Shown one piece after another: positions 44,921 to 53,008 of a stretch of DNA of 64,000 bases. The stretch comes from Dyella kyungheensis (lineage in GTDB: Bacteria > Pseudomonadota > Gammaproteobacteria > Xanthomonadales > Rhodanobacteraceae): assembly GCF_016905005.1 (NCBI RefSeq), contig NZ_JADIKC010000002.1, positions 124,001 to 188,000 of the forward strand. Reading direction: 5' to 3'. Made by a program: the position numbers and the translations under genes. Each line of letters starts with the position of its first letter. Positions within the stretch are counted from its first letter, which is position 1. The notes beneath the pieces were generated by a model that saw only the letters and a program-made list of their open reading frames with translations, did not search any database and was not told where the DNA came from.

Positions 44921-45793
44921 TCAGCGAATCTTGCCCAGGATCCCGTCCAGCTCGTCATTGCTGTGATAGTGGATCACCAGCTTGCCCTTGCCGCCTCGAC
45001 CCTGCGCCAGCTCGACCCGGGTGGCAAAGCGCTCGCCCAGTTCGCGTTCGAGCGCATCGACGTTCGGATCGCGCGACGGCGTGTGCTTGGCCTTGCCCTT
45101 GGGTGCGGTCTGCGCACGACGGGCGGCTTCTTCCAGTTCGCGCACGCTCCAGCCATGGCGGGAAGCTTCCAGCGCGAGGCCTTCGGCCATGCTTTCGGGC
45201 AGCGTGATCAGGCAGCGGGCGTGGCCCATTTCCAGCTTGCTTTCATCGAGCAGGCGCTTGATGGAAGCCGGCAGTTCGGTAAGGCGCAGCAGGTTGGAGA
45301 CGGCGGCGCGCGAGCGCCCGACCGCGTCCGCCGCTTGCTGGTGGGTGAGCGAGAAATCGTCGATCAGGCGCTTGAGCGCATCGGCTTCTTCCAGCGGCGT
45401 GAGGTCCTGGCGCTGGATGTTCTCGATCAGCGCCATCGCCGGCACGGCCACTTCCGGCACGTCCTTCACCAACGCCGGCAGTTCCGACAGCTGCGCGCGC
45501 TGCGCGGCACGCCAGCGGCGTTCGCCGGCGATCAGTTCGTACTGGTTCTTGCCGATGGCGCGAACCACCACCGGCTGGATCAGTCCCTGCGCGCGGATGG
45601 AGGCCGCCAGTTCGTCCAGCGCCTCGTCGTTCCAATGGCGGCGCGGCTGGTACTTGCCCGGCTGGATCTGCTGGATCGGCAGCGTACGCAGCTCGCCTTC
45701 CTGTTCGAGCACCGAGGGCTTGCCGGGTTCGTCGTTGCCACCCAGCAGCACATCGAGCCCACGACCCAGGCCCCGTTTTTTCGCAGCGGACAT
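44921..45793 (-). CDS. parB: Chromosome partitioning protein ParB
   Basis: ParB binds parS sites near the origin and spreads with CTP to organise segregation. The 290-residue protein has the KRGLGRGLDVLLG N terminus, QPRRHWNDEALDELAASIRA and LIAGERRWRAAQRA (the GERRxRA CTP-binding box), a HTH with LTHQQAADAVGRSRAAVSNL and a C-terminal dimer domain ending NDELDGILGKIR. It follows parA by two bases on the minus strand. No consensus parS site was seen in this window. Confidence 0.96.
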   Translation of the reverse strand: MSAAKKRGLGRGLDVLLGGNDEPGKPSVLEQEGELRTLPIQQIQPGKYQPRRHWNDEALDELAASIRAQGLIQPVVVRAIGKNQYELIAGERRWRAAQRAQLSELPALVKDVPEVAVPAMALIENIQRQDLTPLEEADALKRLIDDFSLTHQQAADAVGRSRAAVSNLLRLTELPASIKRLLDESKLEMGHARCLITLPESMAEGLALEASRHGWSVRELEEAARRAQTAPKGKAKHTPSRDPNVDALERELGERFATRVELAQGRGGKGKLVIHYHSNDELDGILGKIR

Positions 45794-45795
45794 GC

Positions 45796-46659
45796 TTACT
45801 CCTGATGGATGTCGACGATATCGTCGAGCGTCTCGTCGGTGTCGTGCAGCGTCGGCGTGATCACCTCGTTGGCCAGATCCTGCGCCGCGGACTGCTGATT
45901 GCGATCGCGGCGGATCATCTCGCCGGCCAGCCCGATATAGGCGATGGCACCGCGCGAACTGCGGTCGTACAGATGGATCGGTTGGCCGTGGCTCGGCGCT
46001 TCGGCCAGGCGCACGTTGCGCGGGATGATCGAGCGCAGCACCTTGTCGCCGAAATGCGTGGTCAACTGCGCCGACACCTCGTTGCCGAGGTTGTTGCGCA
46101 CGTCGTACATGGTGCGCAGCAGGCCTTCGATTTCCAGCGCGGGATTGAGGCGCTGGCGTACGGCCTTGACCGTGTCGAGCAGGCTGGAGAGACCTTCCAG
46201 CGCGAAGTATTCGCACTGCACCGGAATCAACAAACCGGTGGCCGCGGTCAGCGCATTGAGCGTCAGCAGGTGCAGCGACGGCGGGCAATCGATCAGCACG
46301 ATGTCGTAGCGGTCGGCGATCTTGCTCAGCGCATCCTTGAGGCGGCTTTCGCGCGCGATCGCATCCATCAACTTCAGTTCGGCGGCGGTGAGGTCGCCAT
46401 TGCCGGGCAGCAGGTCGTAATGCGCCTCGGTCTTGACGATGGCCTGCTCGATCGGCGCCTCGTCCAGCAGCACCTCGCAGCCGTTCGGCTTGGCCACGCG
46501 CTTGTCCACGCCCGACGCCATGGTCGCGTTGCCCTGCGGGTCGAGATCGACCAGCAGCACCTTGCGCTTGGCGGCAGCCAGCGCGGCGGCGAGGTTGACG
46601 GCGGTGGTGGTCTTGCCGACACCACCTTTCTGGTTGGCGACAGCGATGATGCGGGCCAT
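45796..46659 (-). CDS. parA: Chromosome partitioning ATPase ParA (Soj)
   Basis: The 287-residue protein is a deviant Walker ATPase: IIAVANQKGGVGKTTTAVNL at the N terminus, LLVDLDPQGNATMA and VLIDCPPSLHLLTLNAL. It drives ParB-parS segregation on the nucleoid. I chose the ATG at 46659 (MARIIAV); the longer frame to 46770 runs toward rsmG and lacks homology. parA follows rsmG by 52 bases and precedes parB by two, a classical origin-proximal arrangement. Confidence 0.96.
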   Translation of the reverse strand: MARIIAVANQKGGVGKTTTAVNLAAALAAAKRKVLLVDLDPQGNATMASGVDKRVAKPNGCEVLLDEAPIEQAIVKTEAHYDLLPGNGDLTAAELKLMDAIARESRLKDALSKIADRYDIVLIDCPPSLHLLTLNALTAATGLLIPVQCEYFALEGLSSLLDTVKAVRQRLNPALEIEGLLRTMYDVRNNLGNEVSAQLTTHFGDKVLRSIIPRNVRLAEAPSHGQPIHLYDRSSRGAIAYIGLAGEMIRRDRNQQSAAQDLANEVITPTLHDTDETLDDIVDIHQE

Positions 46660-46711
46660 GGTGTCGTCGATACCGTGAACGAGTGAAAAGGGGGCTAGAT
46701 TAGCAGCCTGC

Positions 46712-47347
46712 TTAACTTGCTGTACGGCCCAGCACCACCAGGTGCCGCTCGCCGCCCACGTCGGGCACATCGAGCGTATGGATCGCTCTTACCTCGAAGC
46801 CAGCGGGCACGCCGGGCAATTCCTCGTCCGGGTGCCTGCCCTTCATGGCGAGCCAGATGCCGTCCTTGGTCAAAAGGTGACCACCCCAGGCCAGCATGTC
46901 TTCCAGGCTGGCGAAGGCGCGGGCGGTGATGCAATCGAACTGGCCTTCCACCTCTTCCACGCGCGACTGCACGGCACGCACGTTCTCAAGCTTGAGCGAG
47001 CGAATGGCCTCGCGCAGGAAGCGGACCTTCTTGCCGTTGGAGTCCACCAGCAGCACCTGCAGCTCCGGCCGCGCCAGCGCCAGCGGAATACCGGGCAGGC
47101 CGGGACCGGTGCCCAGGTCGGCCAGCGACTGGCCCTGCACATACGGCAGGATCGCCAGCGAATCGACCAGATGGCGGCTGACCATCTCCAGCGGATCGCG
47201 GATCGCGGTGAGGTTGTAGGTGGCGTTCCAGCGCGTCAGCAGCGCCTGATAGTCGAGCAGACGCTCCACCGCGCCCGCCGGCAACTGCACGCCAAGCACG
47301 GCGATGCCGTGTTCCAACCGGGTTTGCAGGTCTTGGCGGGAGCTCAT
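46712..47347 (-). CDS. rsmG: 16S rRNA (guanine(527)-N7)-methyltransferase RsmG
   Basis: RsmG (GidB) methylates G527 of 16S rRNA with S-adenosylmethionine. The 211-residue product has YNLTAIRDPLEMVSRHLVDS and the SAM site LADLGTGPGLPGIPLALARP, then VRAVQSRVEEV and ITARAFASLEDML. Start ATG at 47347; the upstream frame to 47449 contains a REP remnant. In many genomes gidA (mnmG) lies directly upstream; here an SPFH-domain gene does. rsmG-parA-parB is a known origin-side cluster. Confidence 0.95.
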   Translation of the reverse strand: MSSRQDLQTRLEHGIAVLGVQLPAGAVERLLDYQALLTRWNATYNLTAIRDPLEMVSRHLVDSLAILPYVQGQSLADLGTGPGLPGIPLALARPELQVLLVDSNGKKVRFLREAIRSLKLENVRAVQSRVEEVEGQFDCITARAFASLEDMLAWGGHLLTKDGIWLAMKGRHPDEELPGVPAGFEVRAIHTLDVPDVGGERHLVVLGRTAS

Positions 47348-47421
47348 GGAGGGGCCTTGCTGAAACGGGACACGCAAGTATCCGGGTGTGCAACGCGAGA
47401 TGCCAGTTTGAGGCACCCCTC

Positions 47422-47439
47422 CTGTGGGAGCACCCACAG
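47422..47439. repeat. Remnant of family A palindrome
   Basis: CTGTGGG AGCA CCCACAG: only the outer seven bases of the family A arms remain, joined by a four-base loop. It looks like an internally deleted copy of the repeat found complete at 44826. Confidence 0.6.
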
Positions 47440-47454
47440 ACAAACTCACTCGCG

Positions 47455-47487
47455 AGGCAAAAGAAAAAGCCCGCCGAAGCGGGCTTC
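47455..47487 (-). terminator. Terminator after the SPFH gene
   Basis: On the minus strand GAAGCCCGC and GCGGGCTTT pair around TTCG and are followed by TTCTTTTGCC. It lies about 68 bases after the SPFH gene stop and before rsmG. Confidence 0.8.
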
Positions 47488-47554
47488 AAGGATCTCCCCT
47501 GTGGCGGGTGCTCTGAGGTCACCTTCGCCAGGGCCTGTCCGGCAGCACACCGGA

Positions 47555-48013
47555 TCAGGCGAATTCCAGCTCCACCCGCGTCACCATCATGCCGCGCTCG
47601 CGCAGGGCGCCATTCATGCTCTGCTTGAGGCGCGACCCCAGGTCGCGACGATCGGCCTCGAAGGCTTCCGGCTCGTCGCGCAGGGCGGCGAGGGCGCCGC
47701 CACGGATCAGCTGGTCGGCCTGGTCGATCACCGCATCGGCACGTTCCGGCTCGAGCACCTGCCAGTAGACCGTGCCGCGCACGTCGTGGGCATTGGGCAG
47801 CGGCTCCTCGAAGCGCAGCACCTGGCCGCCGAGGTTGATGCGGTGCTCCACCCGGTCGATCAACGGCAGCGCCATATGGGTGCCCGACTGCAGTAGGCGA
47901 TACGGCTTGCCCCGGCGATAGAGGCTATGCACCTGGTCGGCCGGCACGCGCTTGATCGCGGTGACGAACATCGCGATCAGGGCCAGGACAACGAGAGTAA
48001 TCAGGGCATTCAT
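47555..48013 (-). CDS. Short SPFH/Band 7 domain membrane protein
   Basis: The 152-residue protein has one N-terminal helix (about residues 3-22) followed by VPADQVHSLYRRGKPYRLLQ, SGTHMALPLIDRVEHRINLG and a helical, charged region ending in RGMMVTRVELEFA, the SPFH/stomatin start. Full stomatins are about 250-300 residues; this one ends after the SPFH core and lacks the oligomerising coiled tail, either a compact family member or a truncation. It occupies the place where mnmG is often found. Function unknown; likely membrane organisation. Confidence 0.78.
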   Translation of the reverse strand: MNALITLVVLALIAMFVTAIKRVPADQVHSLYRRGKPYRLLQSGTHMALPLIDRVEHRINLGGQVLRFEEPLPNAHDVRGTVYWQVLEPERADAVIDQADQLIRGGALAALRDEPEAFEADRRDLGSRLKQSMNGALRERGMMVTRVELEFA

Positions 48014-48280
48014 GGCAATAGATACAACAGGTTATATGTGATTTCTTCACAAGGACTGTAAGTACATAGTACAGCCGCTTGCACCGACTTAGATTAATCC
48101 TTATTTAACGACATTCTGCCATCCGCTTACAACCCGACTTTTGGGCTAACTTGCTGATTTTGAGAACTTGCTGGCAGGCACGAAGGTCATGCATCGATCT
48201 TGCCAAGCAGGCCCTCGCCGCCGAATTTCCCCTTACGAGTTGTTAACGGCGATCCTTTGGGTGACTTGAGGCTGGGCATA
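48014..48280. other. AT-richer intergenic region between the SPFH and pirin genes
   Basis: No gene is seen. The stretch is clearly less GC-rich than its surroundings. It holds TGTGA-N5-TCACA at 48034-48048 (one base too short for a CRP/Clp site) and CTGTA ... TACAG inverted arms at 48056-48074. The promoter of the SPFH gene must lie here; other function is unknown. Confidence 0.4.
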
Positions 48281-48312
48281 AAAAAGCCACCTCGGCGGAC
48301 CGAGGTGGCTTG
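48281..48312 (-). terminator. Terminator after the pirin gene
   Basis: AAGCCACCTCGG and CCGAGGTGGCTT form a perfect 12-base stem with a CGGA loop; on the minus strand it is followed by TTTTTATGCC. It lies 27 bases after the pirin stop. Confidence 0.92.
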
Positions 48313-48338
48313 CTAGGTAAGCAGTGGAACCGCTGCGC

Positions 48339-49172
48339 TTAGAACTTGCCGGCGCGGAAGTCCGCAATCGCCTGATGAATTTCCTCAGGCGTGTTCATCA
48401 CGAACGGCCCGTAACGCGTCACCGCCTCATTGAGCGGCTGACCGGCCACCAGCAGCACGCGTGCCGCCGTGTCGCGACCGGCGATGCGCAGGTCGCCGCT
48501 GCGCGAGAGCACCGCCATCTCGCTGCGGGCGAGCGGTTCGCCAGCCACCTCGGCATCCTTGCCCTCGAACACATAGGCAAAGCCTGCATGGCCTTCGGGC
48601 AACGGGATGGTGATCGATGCGCCCGGTTGCACGGAGATATCGAGATAGATCGGCTGCGTGACGATCTCCGCCACCGGTCCGGTGACACCGCCAAACTCAC
48701 CGGCGATCACCTTCACTTCGACGCCTTCGGCCGGACGCGCGACCGGAATGCGTTCCGGGCCGATGTCCTGGTAGCGCGGCGCGATCATCTTGTCCTTCGC
48801 GGGCAGGTTCACCCACAGCTGGAAGCCCCACATCAGGCCGTCTTCCTGTTCGGGCATTTCCGAATGCAGGATGCCGCGGCCCGCGGTCATCCATTGCACG
48901 CTGCCCGGCACCAGGTCGCCGCTGTTGCCGTGGTTGTCGTGGTGCTTCATGTGGCCGGCGAGCATGTAGGTCACGGTTTCGAAACCGCGATGCGGATGCT
49001 CGGGGAAGCCCGCGATGTAATCGCCGGCCTGGTCGGAACGGAATTCGTCCAACAACAGGAACGGATCGAGCATGTCCAGGCCCGGCTGCCCGATGACGCG
49101 CTTGAGCTTCACACCCGCACCATCGGAGGTGTCGACGCCGCGAATGCGGCGGAGAATGCTGCGCTCAGTCAT
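48339..49172 (-). CDS. Pirin family protein
   Basis: The 277-residue bicupin matches pirins: the N-terminal metal site FPEHPHRGFETVTYMLAGHM with HxH and later His/Glu, HHDNHGNSGDLVPG and QWMTAGRGILHSEMPE, then a C-terminal cupin. Bacterial pirins bind iron and may act as quercetinase-like dioxygenases or stress proteins. The ATG at 49172 starts MTERSILRRIRG. It stands alone with its own terminator. Confidence 0.92.
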   Translation of the reverse strand: MTERSILRRIRGVDTSDGAGVKLKRVIGQPGLDMLDPFLLLDEFRSDQAGDYIAGFPEHPHRGFETVTYMLAGHMKHHDNHGNSGDLVPGSVQWMTAGRGILHSEMPEQEDGLMWGFQLWVNLPAKDKMIAPRYQDIGPERIPVARPAEGVEVKVIAGEFGGVTGPVAEIVTQPIYLDISVQPGASITIPLPEGHAGFAYVFEGKDAEVAGEPLARSEMAVLSRSGDLRIAGRDTAARVLLVAGQPLNEAVTRYGPFVMNTPEEIHQAIADFRAGKF

Positions 49173-49295
49173 GGTTGTCTCCAGAAAAGTGGACTGACAC
49201 CATCATGATCCCGCGCAGGCGCTTCCCCAAGCCGGGTAAACCGAAACGGATTGTTCGCGCGGAACGACACCGCCGCGTGGCGATGTTTCACCGCT

Positions 49296-49973
49296 TCAGT
49301 GCACCCAATGTCCGCTGCGCTGGCGCGGCGGTGCCGACGACGGCTCCTTTTCCTCGGCAGGACGCACGGCGGCTTCGATTTCCGCCTCGCTCACCGGATG
49401 CTCGTTCCAGTAGTGGTTCACCGCGCCCAGCACGGTGGGCACCTGCGTCAGGCACTCGTCGTACTCGTCGTCGCTGAGCTTTTCGAATTCCGCGTCGGCG
49501 TTGAGGATGCCTTCGTCCACTGCCAGCGCCATCACCGGCCCCAGCATTTCCATCAGCTGCGGATCGTCGGCGAGACGCTTCTCCCACAGGCCCGCGCGCA
49601 GGTCGATGCCGCGGCTGAAGCCTTCGCACCAGCCGGCCGCGGAAAGCACCGGGCCGGTTTCCGTATCCACTTCGCCGAGGATCGGCTCGTAGGCTTCGAC
49701 CTCGAGTTCGGCGGTGATCGAATCGTTGAGCTTGGCCAGCAGCGCCAGCACGCGATTGCCTTCGTCCTCATCGGTGAAGGGCTCGTGCAACACCTCGGGC
49801 AGCCATTCTTCCGGCAAGACCTGCACCGGGCCCACCGCGAGCGCGGAGAGCAGGCCGTGCACGCCGTCGAGCAGCAGGTCGCCCTCGCCGACGTGGCCGC
49901 GCAGATAGGTATCCAGTTCGTCGAGTTCTTCGTCGCCTAGCGAACTGGGCCACTCGGTCTTGGGTGTATTCAT
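49296..49973 (-). CDS. YecA/UPF0149 family protein
   Basis: The 225-residue acidic protein matches the YgfB/YecA family: LGDEELDELDTYLRGHVGEG, GDLLLDGVHGLLSALAVGP and AAGWCEGFSRGIDLRAGLW. The C terminus ends in a Pro/Glu tail and lacks the CPCGSGKKYKKCC-type SEC-C zinc motif that E. coli YecA carries. Function unknown. It is on the same strand as the xthA gene downstream, 23 bases away from its... gene end to the right, but transcription runs away from it, so they are separate or the xthA message reads into it. Confidence 0.82.
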   Translation of the reverse strand: MNTPKTEWPSSLGDEELDELDTYLRGHVGEGDLLLDGVHGLLSALAVGPVQVLPEEWLPEVLHEPFTDEDEGNRVLALLAKLNDSITAELEVEAYEPILGEVDTETGPVLSAAGWCEGFSRGIDLRAGLWEKRLADDPQLMEMLGPVMALAVDEGILNADAEFEKLSDDEYDECLTQVPTVLGAVNHYWNEHPVSEAEIEAAVRPAEEKEPSSAPPRQRSGHWVH

Positions 49974-49996
49974 CGGTCGCCTGTTTGCGGTGTTGC

Positions 49997-50776
49997 TTAG
50001 ATATCCAGATCAACCGTTACCGGCGTGTGATCGGAAGGGCGTTCCCAGGTTCGCGGCGTGCGGTCGATGGAGGCCGTTTTTGCCGCGGATTTGAGGGCGT
50101 CGCCGATCAGGATCAGGTCGATGCGCAGGCCCATGTTGCGCCGGAAGGCGGCCTGACGGTAGTCCCACCAGCTGAAGTGTTCACCCGCCGGTTCGAACAG
50201 GCGGAAGCTGTCATGCAGGCCCAGATCGGTGATGCGCTTGAGCGCCTCGCGCTCGGGCGGCGAACACAGGATGTCCTCGCCCCAGGCCACCGGGTCGTAC
50301 ACGTCGCGATCGTCCGGCGCGATGTTGAAATCGCCCAGCACCACCAGGTTCGGATGGCGTTCGATTTCGCGCGCCAGGAACTCGCGCATCTTGGCCAGCC
50401 AGTCGAGCTTGTACGCGTATTTCTCGTCGCCCACGGCCTTGCCGTTGACCACGTACAGATCCACTACGCGCACGCCGCCAATGGTGGCCGCGAGAATGCG
50501 CCGCTGCGGGTCGTCCAGGTTCGGGATGTCGGTGAGGACATCCTCAAATTCGCCTTTGAGATCGGCTCGTGCCAGCAAGGCCACGCCGTTGTAGGTCTTC
50601 TGGCCGGAGAACACGGCGCGATAACCGGCGGCCGCCAGTTCATCCACCGGGAACTTGTGGTCCTCCAGCTTGGTTTCCTGCAACGCCACCACGTCCGGTT
50701 GTGCGTCGGCCAGCCACTGCGTGAGGTGCGGAATACGCACCTTCAGCGAGTTCACGTTCCATGAGGCGATTTTCAT
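49997..50776 (-). CDS. xthA: Exodeoxyribonuclease III
   Basis: The 259-residue enzyme belongs to the ExoIII/AP endonuclease family that cleaves DNA at abasic sites and degrades 3' ends. It shows MKIASWNVNSLKVR, VVALQETKLEDHKFP with the metal-binding Glu, LVVLGDFNIAPDDRDVYDP with the catalytic Asp/Asn, and RPSDHTPV with the final Asp-His. The ATG at 50776 is chosen over a longer frame to 51103 that overlaps prlC. It lies 23 bases before the YecA-family start on the same strand and 59 bases after the prlC stop, so prlC-xthA-yecA could be one transcription unit. Confidence 0.95.
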   Translation of the reverse strand: MKIASWNVNSLKVRIPHLTQWLADAQPDVVALQETKLEDHKFPVDELAAAGYRAVFSGQKTYNGVALLARADLKGEFEDVLTDIPNLDDPQRRILAATIGGVRVVDLYVVNGKAVGDEKYAYKLDWLAKMREFLAREIERHPNLVVLGDFNIAPDDRDVYDPVAWGEDILCSPPEREALKRITDLGLHDSFRLFEPAGEHFSWWDYRQAAFRRNMGLRIDLILIGDALKSAAKTASIDRTPRTWERPSDHTPVTVDLDI

Positions 50777-50835
50777 GAGGGCATTGTAAGCGATGACCGG
50801 CGAGACGCCGCCGCCCTCGCGGACGGCGGCAGGGT

Positions 50836-52878
50836 TCAGGCCAGGCCGTGGCTCTTCAGCAAGGCCTCGGGCTCCGGTGCGCGGCCGCGGAAGGCGATGA
50901 AACTTTCGATGGCGGGGCGGCTGGCGCCCACCGCGAGAATTTCCCGGCGAAAGCGGTCGCCGGTCGCCCGATCGATCACGCCGTGCTGCTCGAATTCGCC
51001 GAAGGCATCGGCGCTGAGCAACTCGGCCCACAGGTAGCTGTAATAGCCGGCCGCGTAACCACCCGCAAAGATGTGCGAGAACGCATGCGGGAAACGCTGC
51101 CATGCGGGCGGATGCAGCACGGCCACTTCATGGCGCACTTCCTCCAGCACTGCCATGGTGCGGGCGCCCTGGCTGGGGTCGTACTCCAGGTGCAGGCGGA
51201 AATCGAACATGGCGAATTCGAGCTGGCGCACCAGGAACAGGCCGGCGTGGAAATGACGGGCCGCCAGCATGCGCTGGAACAGTTCGTCCGGCAGGCGTTC
51301 GCCGGTTTCGTAGTGGCGGGCGAACAGGTCGAGCGCCTCGCGATTCCAACCGAAGTTCTCCATGAACTGGCTGGGCAGTTCCACCGCATCCCACTCCACA
51401 CCGTCGATGCCGCCGATCGAAGGCAGCGCGATCTCGGTCAGCAGATGGTGCAGGCCATGGCCGAATTCGTGGAACAGGGTGAGCACGTCGTCGTGCGTGA
51501 GCAGCGCGGCGCGGCCTTCAGTGGGCGGCGCGAAATTGCAGGTGAGGAAGGCCACCGGCAGTTGTTCATTGTCGCCGTCGCGGAAGCGCGCTCGGCACAC
51601 GTCCATCCATGCACCGCCTCGCTTGCCGGTACGCGCATACAGATCGACGTAGGCACCCGCGAATACGCGGCCATCGGCATCGCGCACGTCGTAATAGCGC
51701 ACGTCCGGATGCCACACATCGACGTCGTTGCGCACGCTCAGCGTGATGCCGTACAGGCGCTGGGTGAGGCCGAACAGGCCATCGATCACCGACGGCAGCG
51801 GGAAATACGGCTTGAGCTGTTCTTCGTCCAGGTCGTATTGCTGCTGGCGCAGTTTTTCCGAGGCGTAGCCGACGTCCCAGGATTCGAGATTGTCGAGCTT
51901 CAGTTCGGTGGTGGCGAATTCGCGCAGGCGGTTGAGTTCGTTGCGCGCCACCGGCCGCGCGCGCTGGGCGAGGTCGTGCAGGAATTCCATCACCTCGGTG
52001 GGCGAGCCGGCCATCTTGGTGGCCAGCGATTCCTCGGCCGCGTTGGCGAAGCCGAGCAGGCGCGCCGCTTCATGACGCAAGGCCATGATGCGCTCGATGC
52101 GCTGGCTGTTGTCGTGCTTGCCCGCCTGCGGACCCTGGTCGGAAGCGCGCGTCTGATACGCCCAGTAGACGCGTTCGCGCAGGCCGCGATTGTCGGCATA
52201 GGTGAGCACGGCCTGCACGCTGGGTTGCTTGAGCGTGACGAGGTAGCCGTCGAGGTCCTGTTCCTTGGCGTACTGGCGCAGCACCGCCCGGCCGGATTCG
52301 GGAATGCCGGCCAGGTCGCGCTCGTCGGTGATGTGTTCGTGCCACGCGTCGGTGGCGTCGAGCACGGCGTTGGAAAATTCGGTGGAGAGGCGGCTAAGTT
52401 CCACGCCGATCTCGCGATAGCGCGAACGCGCGGGCTCTTCCAGCGCCACGCCGGACAGGCGGAAATCGCGCAGCGCATGTTCCACCAGCGCGCGCTGTGG
52501 GCGCGACAGGCTGGCGAAGTCCGGTGCATCGGCCAGGGCCTGCACGGCCTGGTAGAGCGCGCGGTTCTGGCCCACCTCGATCGCGTGATCGGTGAGTTTT
52601 TCCTCTGCCGGGCCGTAGACCTCGCGCAACGCTTCGCTGTCCGCCACCGAATGCAGGTGGCCCACCGGCGCCCAGGCGCGGGCGAGGCGCTGCTCCAGGC
52701 GTTCCTGGGTGAGCATCACGCTGTCGAAATCGTGCGGCGCGTTAGGGCCGGTCAAGGCCTCGATGCCGGTGCGATAGTCCGCCAGCAGGCGATCGATGGC
52801 CGGGGTGACGTGCTCGGGGCGGATCTGCGAAAACGCCGGCAGGGTATCGTCGGCCAGCAGCGGATTGGTGGTTTCCAT
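50836..52878 (-). CDS. prlC: Oligopeptidase A (M3 family zinc metallopeptidase)
   Basis: The 680-residue protein is a thimet-type oligopeptidase that degrades short peptides, including signal-peptide fragments, in the cytoplasm. Zinc ligands are His470 and His474 in LFHEFGHGLHHLLTE, with Glu471 as catalytic base and a downstream Glu in the EWDAVELPSQFMENF helix. The substrate-gating GYAAGYYSYLWAELLSADAF also fits. The ATG at 52878 has the family N terminus (METTNPLL); the frame is open to 53139 without homology. It is divergent from the patatin-fusion gene. Confidence 0.94.
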   Translation of the reverse strand: METTNPLLADDTLPAFSQIRPEHVTPAIDRLLADYRTGIEALTGPNAPHDFDSVMLTQERLEQRLARAWAPVGHLHSVADSEALREVYGPAEEKLTDHAIEVGQNRALYQAVQALADAPDFASLSRPQRALVEHALRDFRLSGVALEEPARSRYREIGVELSRLSTEFSNAVLDATDAWHEHITDERDLAGIPESGRAVLRQYAKEQDLDGYLVTLKQPSVQAVLTYADNRGLRERVYWAYQTRASDQGPQAGKHDNSQRIERIMALRHEAARLLGFANAAEESLATKMAGSPTEVMEFLHDLAQRARPVARNELNRLREFATTELKLDNLESWDVGYASEKLRQQQYDLDEEQLKPYFPLPSVIDGLFGLTQRLYGITLSVRNDVDVWHPDVRYYDVRDADGRVFAGAYVDLYARTGKRGGAWMDVCRARFRDGDNEQLPVAFLTCNFAPPTEGRAALLTHDDVLTLFHEFGHGLHHLLTEIALPSIGGIDGVEWDAVELPSQFMENFGWNREALDLFARHYETGERLPDELFQRMLAARHFHAGLFLVRQLEFAMFDFRLHLEYDPSQGARTMAVLEEVRHEVAVLHPPAWQRFPHAFSHIFAGGYAAGYYSYLWAELLSADAFGEFEQHGVIDRATGDRFRREILAVGASRPAIESFIAFRGRAPEPEALLKSHGLA

Positions 52879-53008
52879 GGTGTCTCCTGAACGCCCGGCC
52901 TGCCGATGGCTGGCCCGCGGGCTGCCCTCAGCGTGGCGACCCCGCAGGGTGAAATCAAGCGGCCCCACGTCACGATTTGTCACACGCCTGCCCGTACCAT
53001 CCCGCGCC

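Noticed and set aside
48034-48048. TGTGA-N5-TCACA, a possible CRP/Clp site upstream of the SPFH gene
   Set aside because: The spacing is five bases, whereas CRP-type sites need six; no second support was found.
44921-49300. parS sites near parAB
   Set aside because: No sequence close to TGTTTCACGTGAAACA was found; TGTTTCAC near 49264 matches only one half.
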